The position numbers and the translations under genes are program-made. Shown piece after piece: positions 1 to 7,320 of a stretch of 7,436 nt of DNA. Numbering within the stretch: position 1 is the stretch's first letter; every line of letters begins with the position of its first letter. The notes beneath the pieces are model-generated. The model was not told the DNA's origin. It did no database searches and was given only the letters and a program-made list of their open reading frames with translations. The stretch is from Bacteroidota bacterium (GTDB lineage: Bacteria; Bacteroidota; Ignavibacteria; Ignavibacteriales; Melioribacteraceae), in the NCBI GenBank assembly GCA_021814855.1, contig JAKAHQ010000078.1, forward strand, positions 1-7,436, read 5' to 3'.

Positions 1-1
1 A

Positions 2-1105
2 ACGGGAAGATTTAACCCAGAATATCACAAAGCGGTTTGGCCGTCTACCGGAAATTTTTGCCGCGGAGGCGCGTTCAATTCTGCGCTGCTTTCGGTTCAT
101 GCCGTAGCAATACTTCCCGAAGAAATGAGCAAAGAACGATTTGACTGGCTGAGGAATATTGGCGCCGAGATTTTTGCTACTTATGGATGCGAGAGCAATG
201 TGAAAGAAATCTATGATAAATGTCACGAGTTAACTGCAAAGAGTGACGAATATCTAATCTTCAACCAATTTGAACAATTCGGCAACAGTGTTTGGCATTA
301 TGAAATTACCGGCAGTACAATTGAAACATTGTTCGATCAAATTAAAAATGATAAGAGCAGGTTAAGCGGTTATGTAAGCGCTACAGGTTCGGCTGGTACA
401 ATTGCCGCGGGCGATTATCTGCGCCGGGTTTCGCCTCATATAAAAGTTGTTGCTACAGAAGCTCTACAGTGCCCCACTCTTTTGATGAACGGTTACGGCG
501 CTCACAGAATTGAAGGAATCGGCGATAAACATATCCCATGGATTCACAATGTTAAAAATACCGATGCGGTTTGCGCAATCGATGATGATGATCCTCTAAG
601 AATTCTAAGATTGTTTAACGAACCGACGGGGCAGGATTTTCTTTCCAAAATAGGTGTCGGCGAAAACACAATTTCAAAACTGCCATGGCTTGGAATTTCT
701 TCTATTGCCAACATGCTCGGCGCAATTAAACTGGCAAAGCATTACGAGATGAACGAGAACGACATCATCTTCACAATTTTTACGGATTCAAAAGAGCTTT
801 ATAACTCTCGGCTTGATGAGATGAATGACTTATGGGGAAAATATTCCGAACATCAAGCGGAGATAGATTGGGTGTCCTCGGTGAACAAACAAGGAATTGA
901 TAATTTTAAAGAGCTTGGCTTCTATGATAAGAAACGAATTCACAACCTGAAATATTTTACCTGGGTGGAGCAGCAGGGAAAATCCGTTGATGAATTAAAT
1001 GCTCAATGGTACGATGAGAATTACTGGACGGAGCGATTAACCGTTGCGCCAAGTTGGGATGAATTGATAGAAAATTTTAATAAACAGGTCGGAATAAAAA
1101 TTTAA
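2..1105 (+). CDS. PLP-dependent cysteine-synthase-like enzyme (5' end missing)
   Basis: The reading frame is already open at the window edge, so the first ATG (125) is internal and the true start lies upstream; 367 residues are visible. Seen in the visible numbering: a substrate (asparagine) loop STGNFCRGG at 15-23, a glycine-rich PLP-phosphate loop GSAGT at 129-133, an IEGIGDKHIP segment (about 171-180) like the IQGIG stretch of cysteine synthases, and GISSIANMLGA at 232-242, matching the GISSGA region of that fold. The Schiff-base lysine must lie in the missing N-terminus. A C-terminal extension rich in aromatic residues (RIHNLKYFTWVEQQGK at 313-328) is absent from ordinary CysK and suggests a distinct subfamily. 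These features support fold-type II PLP chemistry (beta-elimination/replacement or ammonia lyase) in the cytosol. The neighbouring hydantoinase, 14 bases downstream, implies a role on an amino-acid-like product of ring opening rather than in cysteine biosynthesis; this is inference. The exact reaction is unknown. Confidence 0.85.
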   Translation, partial: TGRFNPEYHKAVWPSTGNFCRGGAFNSALLSVHAVAILPEEMSKERFDWLRNIGAEIFATYGCESNVKEIYDKCHELTAKSDEYLIFNQFEQFGNSVWHYEITGSTIETLFDQIKNDKSRLSGYVSATGSAGTIAAGDYLRRVSPHIKVVATEALQCPTLLMNGYGAHRIEGIGDKHIPWIHNVKNTDAVCAIDDDDPLRILRLFNEPTGQDFLSKIGVGENTISKLPWLGISSIANMLGAIKLAKHYEMNENDIIFTIFTDSKELYNSRLDEMNDLWGKYSEHQAEIDWVSSVNKQGIDNFKELGFYDKKRIHNLKYFTWVEQQGKSVDELNAQWYDENYWTERLTVAPSWDELIENFNKQVGIKI

Positions 1106-1119
1106 TTGCAGCTTATACA

Positions 1120-2556
1120 ATGGATCGACAGGAATTACAGGTTCTTAAAAATGTCTTGATATGCCGGGAAGAGAACGTACTTCAGTTATGCGATATTTAT
1201 TTCGATAAGAAAATTGATGAAGTAAAATTAAAAACCGAAGCGTTTTTTGAATGGGGTGAGATAGATACGGTTGAAAAACGGGATCAGTTGTTAGACAAAT
1301 TTGTTGATCCGGATACTGAAGAGAAATTTCTTTTAGCAATTCCGGGAGGGATTGATGCACATGTTCATTTGGATACCCCCGGCTATGAGTTCCGGGAAGA
1401 TATAGAACATGCGTCGTTAGCCGCCGCTGTAGGAGGGACGACAACAATAATTGATATGCCTTGCACTTCGATTCCACCGGTAACTTCATTGGAAAATTTT
1501 AACACTAAAGTGCGGGCAATAGCAAGAAGAAGCTCTGTCGATTACGCGCTTTGGGGCGGTGTACCTGGCAATCATTTTGAAGAAAAAGTTGCTGAGAAAA
1601 ACATTTTCGAACTTGCCGAAGCCGGTGTGGCGGGTTTTAAAGTTTACCTTACTTCGGGTATGGATTCATTTTCAGAACTGAATCAGCACCAACTTGAATT
1701 TGTAGCGCGAGTAATTTCAAAGTTAGGGCTTGTAATGGCAGTTCATGCAGAGGACAAAGAAATAGTTAGTACGCATGAATCAAGATTAAGAAATATTAAC
1801 AGAACGGATTGGGGCGCATACTGTAAAAGCAGAAACATACAAGCGGAAGCAGTTGCGATAGAAAATTTAATCTCGGTGGCGGAAAAAACGGGATGCAGAA
1901 TTCATATAGTTCATCTGAGCACTAAGCAGGGCTTGGACTTAATTCGAAAAGCCAGATCGAAAAATATTGATATAACTGCGGAGACTTGTCCGCATTATCT
2001 TTACTTCACGCAAAAAGAATTTGAGAACGACTCAATTAGAAATTATCTAAAAACTGCTCCGCCCGTAAAATACGAAGAAGACAAAGCGGAATTATGGAAA
2101 GGATTAAATGACGGTTCAATTCATTTCGTAACAAGCGATCATGCCGGGTGCGATCCGGCAATAGAAAAATCGCCGCAAAACTTTTGGGAAGTATACGGGG
2201 GAATTCCCGGGGTCGAACATCGCCTTCCGTTCCTTTTGAGCGAGGGTTTTATGAAAGGGCGCCTCACGCTTGAAAAAACTATTCAGCTTTTAGCATCAAA
2301 TGCCGCGGATTATTTCGGCATCATGTGCAAAGGTTATCTTCATGCCGGCTATGATGCTGATATTGTCTTGATCGATTTATGGAATTCTCAAATTGTCTCA
2401 TCGGAATCAATGCATTCCAAAGGCAAATACACTCCGTTTGAAGGAGTAAAATTTAACGTTGTTGTTAGAAATACTTTTCTGCGCGGGCAGAAATTCGATT
2501 CATTCACAAATAGTAATTTAGGTGACTTGTTAAGGATTGAGCATAAACTGAATTAA
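1120..2556 (+). CDS. Cyclic amidohydrolase, hydantoinase/dihydropyrimidinase/allantoinase type
   Basis: This 478-residue protein belongs to the metal-dependent amidohydrolase superfamily that opens cyclic amides or ureides such as hydantoins, dihydropyrimidines, allantoin and dihydroorotate. The full binuclear metal site is visible: H81 and H83 (GGIDAHVH), K174 as the likely carboxylated lysine (GFKVYLTSG), H209 (AVHAED), H265 (IVHLS) and D340 (TSDHAG). ETCPHYL at 288-294 and GGIPGVEHRLP at 360-370 are typical of the hydantoinase/allantoinase branch, and KGKYTPFEG near the C-terminus belongs to the closing beta-sandwich. The HxH lies about 20 residues later than in usual hydantoinases because of an acidic insertion (about residues 35-70). 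The start is the first ATG after the upstream stop, with a 14-base gap and no clear Shine-Dalgarno; coupling to the upstream gene is likely. It resembles E. coli HyuA (YgeZ) in type and context, but allantoinase or dihydropyrimidinase activity cannot be excluded. Confidence 0.9.
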   Translation: MDRQELQVLKNVLICREENVLQLCDIYFDKKIDEVKLKTEAFFEWGEIDTVEKRDQLLDKFVDPDTEEKFLLAIPGGIDAHVHLDTPGYEFREDIEHASLAAAVGGTTTIIDMPCTSIPPVTSLENFNTKVRAIARRSSVDYALWGGVPGNHFEEKVAEKNIFELAEAGVAGFKVYLTSGMDSFSELNQHQLEFVARVISKLGLVMAVHAEDKEIVSTHESRLRNINRTDWGAYCKSRNIQAEAVAIENLISVAEKTGCRIHIVHLSTKQGLDLIRKARSKNIDITAETCPHYLYFTQKEFENDSIRNYLKTAPPVKYEEDKAELWKGLNDGSIHFVTSDHAGCDPAIEKSPQNFWEVYGGIPGVEHRLPFLLSEGFMKGRLTLEKTIQLLASNAADYFGIMCKGYLHAGYDADIVLIDLWNSQIVSSESMHSKGKYTPFEGVKFNVVVRNTFLRGQKFDSFTNSNLGDLLRIEHKLN

Positions 2557-2588
2557 TAATCAATTAATGCAGTCTAAAGATTTGTACG

Positions 2589-2593
2589 AAGGG
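2589..2593 (+). promoter_or_regulatory. Ribosome binding site of the SsnA-type gene
   Basis: AAGGG lies 7 bases before the ATG at 2601 and supports that start. It is one of the two recognisable Shine-Dalgarno sequences in the window. The 44-base gap before this gene holds no other evident signal, so the gene probably belongs to the same transcript as the hydantoinase. Confidence 0.5.
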
Positions 2594-2600
2594 TAACAAC

Positions 2601-3935
2601 ATGATAAATAAATCACTGTCAATCGAAAACGCATGGATTTGTCCGGCAATAGCAAATGAGATACTGCCTTTGTTTGGCGATATCATCATTTCAGGGGGAG
2701 TGATTTCCAAAATTCGTCCAAAGAATTTTCAAAACTTTCTTAAGAGTCCTGAGCGCGTAAACAAAAACTCGCTCAATGCGGGCGGCCGTGTTTTAACCCT
2801 GCCACTCGTAAATTTTCACGATCATATTTATTCGCGTTTGGCAAAGGGATTGCCGCTTAAAGGAAAATTCGACAGCTTTCAAAACATACTTCATAATCTT
2901 TGGTGGAAACTGGATCAGGCGCTGGACGAAGAAATGATAATTGCCTGTGCCGGAATTGCCGCCCTTGATTCGATTCGCAACGGCGTTACATATATTTTTG
3001 ATCATCATTCCTCTCAAAAAGAAATAGCCGGAAGTCTTGAAATAATTAAAAAAGTTTTTATCGATTTTGATCTCCGTGGAGTTTTGTGTTTTGAAACTAC
3101 CGACCGCAACGGCGGCAATGAAGCTTTGAGCGCGTTGAATGAGAACGTAATTTTCTTTAAGAACCAACAAACCGACGACTTCCGCGGCATGCTGGGGCTT
3201 CATGCTTCGTTTACACTTTCGGACGAGCTTCTTGCCGAAGCGAGAAAAATTTTAGCAAGGGATAATATAGGTATTCATATTCACGTTGCCGAAGATGAAA
3301 GCGATACAAGATTAAGCATTGAATACACCGGCTTATCACCGGTTAGAAGATTAACCAAGTATAAACTTCTTAATTCGAAAAGTATTTTAGTTCACGGCGT
3401 GCATCTTAGCTCCAAAGATTTTATCAAGATAAGTTCGTCGGAAGCAGCTTTAGCTTTTTGCCCGGATTCAAACCTGAATAACTCCGTAGGAATACCTGAA
3501 TTCGGGGCCATTCCCAAAAGCATTCCGTTTCTTTTAGGAACCGACGGCATGCACTCGAATATAGCTCGTTCCATGAAGCAAATATTTTTATTGATGCGCG
3601 GGCAGGAAAACAGCTTCGATAAATCAACAGAAATTGTTAAGAAGATTTATTTCGACCAGATTGGCTTTGTAAAAAAATATTTTGCGGATTTCCCCTCTCT
3701 AGCCGAGGGCGATAGGGCAGATATGATTCTATGGGACTATGTGCCGCCTACGCCGCTTAGCATGGAAAATTTCTGGTCGCATTACGTTTATGGAATTCTT
3801 GAATCCCCAGTTCGTACTGTTCTTCAAGAAGGAAATTTTTTAATGAAAGATTTTGAGCTTACTGACGTTAACGAAAATAAATTGCTAAGCAATATTTATC
3901 TGCAAGGCGAAAGGTTAGTAAATAAATTGAAATAG
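2601..3935 (+). CDS. ssnA: SsnA-type putative aminohydrolase
   Basis: This 444-residue amidohydrolase of the adenosine/guanine/cytosine deaminase-like group is very close in length to E. coli SsnA (about 440). Diagnostic stretches recalled from SsnA are present: NLWWKLDQALDEE (99-111), DHHSS (134-138) and CFETTDRNGG (163-172). Metal and catalytic residues visible are H73 and H75 (HDH), H201, H228 with E231 and D232 (HIHVAED), H265 (VHGVHLS) and D315 (GTDG); a CPDSNLNNSVG stretch at 287-297 fits the deaminase-like active-site loop. E. coli SsnA has HNH where this protein has HDH. SsnA is known as a companion of selenium-dependent molybdenum hydroxylases and of anaerobic purine degradation clusters; its precise substrate is not settled to my knowledge. 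Its place between a hydantoinase and a xanthine-dehydrogenase-family enzyme fits that role, with hydrolysis or deamination of a purine-derived compound inferred. Cytosolic; no signal peptide is seen. Confidence 0.85.
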   Translation: MINKSLSIENAWICPAIANEILPLFGDIIISGGVISKIRPKNFQNFLKSPERVNKNSLNAGGRVLTLPLVNFHDHIYSRLAKGLPLKGKFDSFQNILHNLWWKLDQALDEEMIIACAGIAALDSIRNGVTYIFDHHSSQKEIAGSLEIIKKVFIDFDLRGVLCFETTDRNGGNEALSALNENVIFFKNQQTDDFRGMLGLHASFTLSDELLAEARKILARDNIGIHIHVAEDESDTRLSIEYTGLSPVRRLTKYKLLNSKSILVHGVHLSSKDFIKISSSEAALAFCPDSNLNNSVGIPEFGAIPKSIPFLLGTDGMHSNIARSMKQIFLLMRGQENSFDKSTEIVKKIYFDQIGFVKKYFADFPSLAEGDRADMILWDYVPPTPLSMENFWSHYVYGILESPVRTVLQEGNFLMKDFELTDVNENKLLSNIYLQGERLVNKLK

Positions 3936-4006
3936 CCGTCGTCTAAGTCTTATATTAGCGGGTAAATAGAAAAAGATACTGCGATGCTTACAAAAATTTC
4001 TTAACT

Positions 4007-4036
4007 ATGACGGGAATTAAATTTTACCGTTATAAA
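4007..4036 (+). promoter_or_regulatory. Possible sigma70-like promoter before the hydroxylase genes
   Basis: The 123-base gap between the SsnA-type gene and the hydroxylase genes is the longest in the window. It holds ATGACG (4007-4012, 4 of 6 matches to TTGACA), an 18-base spacer and TATAAA (4031-4036, 5 of 6 matches to TATAAT). A start near 4043 would leave a leader of about 16 bases, with a weak purine-rich AAGAG at 4048-4052 before the ATG. AT-rich DNA produces such matches by chance and Bacteroidota promoters differ from this consensus, so the call is tentative. No convincing terminator hairpin was found in the gap, so read-through from upstream is also possible. Confidence 0.25.
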
Positions 4037-4058
4037 TAGCGCTGTTCAAGAGAAAGAA

Positions 4059-6443
4059 ATGAGTGAAGAATTTGCGGTTGTAGGGAAAAAAATAATAAGG
4101 GAAGACGGACTTGATAAAGTAACCGGACATGCAAAGTTTGCCGACGATTACAAATTCGAAGGAATGCTTTACGCCGTAATGCTGAGAATTCCGGAGGTTC
4201 ACGCCAAAATCAACTCAATCGATTTTTCTGATGTTGAGAACGAAAAATCCGTAACCGCAATTATTACATCCAAAGATATTCCCGGCGCTAAAAAAGTTGG
4301 AATGATCAAAGACGATCAGCCGATTTTCTGTGATGAAAAAGTTGTTACCCCCGGCGATGTAATTGCGATGCTGGTAGGGGAATCGGAATCAATTATCCGT
4401 CCGCTTCTAAAAAAAATAAAAGTTGATTACACTCCGCTTCCAACAATTACGGATCCCAAAAAATCTCTTGAACCCGACGCAAACTTAATTCATCCTGAAA
4501 CTGGTACCAACTTAATTGTGTATCATCCTCTGCGTAAAGGTGATGTTGAAAAGGGATTTTTGGAAAGCGATGAAATCCTTGAGCAGACTTATACTACGCA
4601 GCTTATAGAGCATTCCTACATTGAACCGGAAGCCGTTATCGCAATCCCGCTCGGAGATTCTCAAGGCATAAAAATTTTAGGAAGCATTCAAAATCCTTTT
4701 ACGGCGCGTAGATTTGTTGCCTCCGTGCTTAATCTTCCGTTAACAAAGGTACGTGTTATTCAAGCTAACTTAGGCGGATCCTTCGGCGGCAAGGATGATA
4801 CAATGTGCATTCTGTCGGCTCGCGCAGCCGTTGCCGCTTTAAAAACTAATAGGCCGGTTAAAATAAAATATTCTCGCGAAGAATCGATTCTCGAATCGTA
4901 CAAGCGTCATCCGTACATTTTAAATTACAAAGTCGGTTACACAAAGGCGGGTAAGATAAAAGCAATGAAGATTGACATTCTTGCCGATGGGGGAGCGTAT
5001 TGTTCTATGTCTCCCTTTGTGACGTGGCGCACTGTTGTTCAAGCTACCGGTCCCTATGAAATTGAAAACGTGCATACGGATGTTCGGGCTGCGTATACAA
5101 ACAATCCGTACACCGGTGCTATGCGCGGATTCGGATCGCCGCAGCCGATCTTTGCGCAGGAATCTCTAATGGATGAAATTGCGGTTAGACTAAAAATGTC
5201 CCCGGATGAAATCAGAAGATTGAACGGATACAAAAGCGGTTCGATTACTGCGACAGGACAAAAACTTTTAAATCATGATGTGAATCTTCTTAAAGTTCTT
5301 GATACAGCATGCGGCTATACCGGTTTTACTTTTGAATGGGAGAAAAACAAAAAAGAAAAACCCGTTACGGCTCAGCTTGATAGTTCGGAGCCAATTTTAA
5401 AAGACAACTTATTTATAAAACCGGAAGATTCGATTAAAAAAGGAATAGGTTTGGCAGTTAGTTTTAGAGGATGCTCTCTTGGCGCAGAAGGCATCGATGC
5501 TGCTGCTGCATATCTATCCATTCAAAATGACGGAAGCGTTTATCTCGACTGCGGACTTGCGGAAAACGGACAAGGTTTGAGAACTACTTACTCAATTGTT
5601 GCAGCGGAGGCGCTCGGTATAACTCCCGATAAAATAATTTATCTTGAACTCGATACCGGCATAACGCCGGATAGCGGTCCAACCGTTGCGTCGCGTGCAA
5701 CCTTAATGGGCGGAGGCGCTGTAAAATCCGCCGCGGAAATTTTAAAAGAGCGCCTTGAAAATTTTGTGAAGGAAGAATACAACCTGGATGAAAATGATTT
5801 TGTGTCTTTCCGGGAAAATTTAGTCTTCTCAAGGAAAAAAGGGCTAATTGCAAAATTTCTGGATGTCTGTAAAGCAGCTTACTCGCACGGAATTAATCTC
5901 GCCACTATTGGTTGGTATAAAAGTCCTAATGTTGATTGGAACGAGCATAACGGCCAGGGCGACGCTTACTTCACTTATGTCTATGGATGCCAGGTTGCGG
6001 AAGTGAGCGTTAACATTGCAACCGGCGAAATCTATATAGATAAAATTACAGCCGTTCACGATCCTGGAAAAATAATAAACCGGCTCGGCGCAGAAGGGCA
6101 GGTTTACGGCGGAGTTACTCAAGGCGCCGGCTACGGGATATTCGAAGAGATTACAACGGATAAAGGGCTGATTCGCGAATTGAATTTTGACACATATACA
6201 ATTCCAACAAGCAAAGATATAGGCGAGATAAAACCGATCTTCGTTGAAGGGAAAGATTCCTTCGGACCGTGGGGCGCAAAATCGTTGGGCGAACCGACTC
6301 TCGAATTAACCGCCGCAGCAATTTCAAACGCGGTATTTAACGCTACCGGCAAAAGATTTTTCAATCTTCCCCTGAATCTTGAAGAAGTTCTTCTTGGGAA
6401 AAAATTGCGCCAGTCCAATTTAAGACGCGGGAGTTCGGTATGA
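4059..6443 (+). CDS. Xanthine dehydrogenase family, molybdopterin-binding subunit
   Basis: This 794-residue protein is the catalytic large subunit of a molybdenum hydroxylase, which hydroxylates an N-heterocycle with water-derived oxygen and passes electrons to FeS and FAD subunits. The N-terminal a/b-hammerhead domain starts with VGKKIIREDGLDKVTG (8-23), which supports the chosen ATG. Active-site equivalents of bovine xanthine oxidase, aligned by eye: Q211 (SIQNPF; bovine Q767), D246 (SFGGKD; bovine E802), R324 (TWRTVVQATGPY; bovine R880), R356 and F358 (AMRGFGSPQ; bovine R912/F914), GQG at 504-506, Q688 (TQGAGYG; bovine Q1194) and the catalytic base E745 (KSLGEPTLEL; bovine E1261). The pterin-binding DSGPTVASRATLMGGG stretch is at 538-553. 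The Asp at the E802 position argues that the substrate or its orientation differs from mammalian xanthine oxidase. It overlaps the FAD subunit gene by four bases. There is no in-frame UGA. It may be a xanthine, purine or other heterocycle hydroxylase; the family is certain, the substrate is not. Confidence 0.93.
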   Translation: MSEEFAVVGKKIIREDGLDKVTGHAKFADDYKFEGMLYAVMLRIPEVHAKINSIDFSDVENEKSVTAIITSKDIPGAKKVGMIKDDQPIFCDEKVVTPGDVIAMLVGESESIIRPLLKKIKVDYTPLPTITDPKKSLEPDANLIHPETGTNLIVYHPLRKGDVEKGFLESDEILEQTYTTQLIEHSYIEPEAVIAIPLGDSQGIKILGSIQNPFTARRFVASVLNLPLTKVRVIQANLGGSFGGKDDTMCILSARAAVAALKTNRPVKIKYSREESILESYKRHPYILNYKVGYTKAGKIKAMKIDILADGGAYCSMSPFVTWRTVVQATGPYEIENVHTDVRAAYTNNPYTGAMRGFGSPQPIFAQESLMDEIAVRLKMSPDEIRRLNGYKSGSITATGQKLLNHDVNLLKVLDTACGYTGFTFEWEKNKKEKPVTAQLDSSEPILKDNLFIKPEDSIKKGIGLAVSFRGCSLGAEGIDAAAAYLSIQNDGSVYLDCGLAENGQGLRTTYSIVAAEALGITPDKIIYLELDTGITPDSGPTVASRATLMGGGAVKSAAEILKERLENFVKEEYNLDENDFVSFRENLVFSRKKGLIAKFLDVCKAAYSHGINLATIGWYKSPNVDWNEHNGQGDAYFTYVYGCQVAEVSVNIATGEIYIDKITAVHDPGKIINRLGAEGQVYGGVTQGAGYGIFEEITTDKGLIRELNFDTYTIPTSKDIGEIKPIFVEGKDSFGPWGAKSLGEPTLELTAAAISNAVFNATGKRFFNLPLNLEEVLLGKKLRQSNLRRGSSV
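6429..6433 (+). promoter_or_regulatory. Ribosome binding site of the FAD-subunit gene
   Basis: GGGAG lies inside the end of the molybdopterin-subunit gene, 6 bases before the ATG at 6440. Together with the ATGA stop/start overlap it fixes the start of the FAD subunit and indicates translational coupling, as expected for subunits of one complex. Confidence 0.6.
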
Positions 6444-7300
6444 TTCCCGATTTGGAAATTTATCTTGCGACGGATATTAAAGAAGCTCTAGGAATGCTGA
6501 AATCGGAAGATGCGCGCATAATTGCCGGCGGTACCGATGTTGTCCCAGGTTTGAGTCAAGGTTCAAATAGATTTAAAGATGTACGGGTATTGGTAGATAT
6601 CAATCATATTTCTCAGTTAAAAGGAATATCGGTTAACGATGGGATAATCAGCATTGGCGCGACTGAAACTTTTTCCGATTTGTTGGAAAGCGAGATTGTT
6701 AAAAACGAACTTCCGCTTTTATGGAAATCGGCTGCGACAATCGGCAGTGTGCAAATTCGAAACCGTGCTACAATCGCGGGTAATTTTGTGAATAACGCGC
6801 CCTGCGCGGATAGCATTCCCCCGCTTCTGGTGTATGATGCAGTTTTGGAAATTGAATCATTTGATTCCAAGAGAGAAATTACTCTTGCCGATTTTTTAAC
6901 ATCGCCTTATAAAACCAAGATTGAAAAAAATGAGATAGTAACAAAAATAAATATTCCGCTGCCCTCAAAAGAGTTGAGAGGTGACTTCTACAAACTTGGA
7001 AGGCGAAGGGCGGTCGCAGTCAGCAGAATCACTCTCGCGCTTCTTGTTAAGATTAATGAACATGCGATTGATGATATTAAAATTGCTTCCGGCGCGGTTT
7101 CACCGATTGGGACCAGATTTTATGAAATAGAGAACTATGCTCTTGGTAAAAAAGTAAATGAGCAATTGATGAAAAATCTTTCCCGGGAAATAGGAGAAAA
7201 GATAATTGAACTAACCGGTCTGCGATGGTCGAGTGAATATAAACTGCCGGTTGTGCAGCAGGTTTTCTATCAATTGATAAACACTTTAACACAAGAATAA
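6440..7300 (+). CDS. Xanthine dehydrogenase family, FAD-binding subunit
   Basis: This 286-residue protein is the medium (FAD) subunit of the molybdenum hydroxylase (CoxM/XdhB/YgfM type), which carries electrons from the [2Fe-2S] subunit to the final acceptor. The two flavin-binding signatures are present: IIAGGTDVVPG at 27-37, and an IGSVQIRNRATIAGN segment at 101-115 followed by NNAPCAD (118-124). The C-terminal CO-dehydrogenase flavoprotein domain follows from about residue 180, including a GRRRAVAVSRI stretch (187-197) and a SGAVSP stretch (217-222). The length is normal for the family. No YTG-type NAD-site feature could be assigned by eye, so the electron acceptor (NAD, ferredoxin or other) is open. 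It starts inside the stop codon of the large-subunit gene and ends 20 bases before the FeS-subunit gene, so the three subunits are probably made from one message. Cytosolic. Confidence 0.92.
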   Translation: MIPDLEIYLATDIKEALGMLKSEDARIIAGGTDVVPGLSQGSNRFKDVRVLVDINHISQLKGISVNDGIISIGATETFSDLLESEIVKNELPLLWKSAATIGSVQIRNRATIAGNFVNNAPCADSIPPLLVYDAVLEIESFDSKREITLADFLTSPYKTKIEKNEIVTKINIPLPSKELRGDFYKLGRRRAVAVSRITLALLVKINEHAIDDIKIASGAVSPIGTRFYEIENYALGKKVNEQLMKNLSREIGEKIIELTGLRWSSEYKLPVVQQVFYQLINTLTQE

Positions 7301-7320
7301 TTCTTTTAGAAAAATTGAAT

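Noticed and set aside
125..127. ATG as the start of the first gene
   Set aside because: The same frame is open to the window edge and encodes family-typical sequence (including the STGNFCRGG substrate loop) upstream of this ATG, so it is an internal Met in a gene cut by the window.
1145..1489. Antisense open frame of 114 codons inside the hydantoinase gene
   Set aside because: It lies fully opposite conserved metal-site coding sequence, has no recognisable motif and is best explained as a shadow. The same applies to the other antisense frames at 2793-3203, 3392-3627, 4017-4202, 5584-6418, 6613-6870 and 7077-7424.
2577..2584. AAGATTTG as a Bacteroidota-type -7 element (TAnnTTTG) before the SsnA-type gene
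   Set aside because: It has one mismatch in a core base and no TTTG-like -33 element at the right distance, and the small gap fits co-transcription better.
3936..3965. Terminator after the SsnA-type gene
   Set aside because: No stable inverted repeat followed by a T-run was found; the stretch is simply AT-rich.
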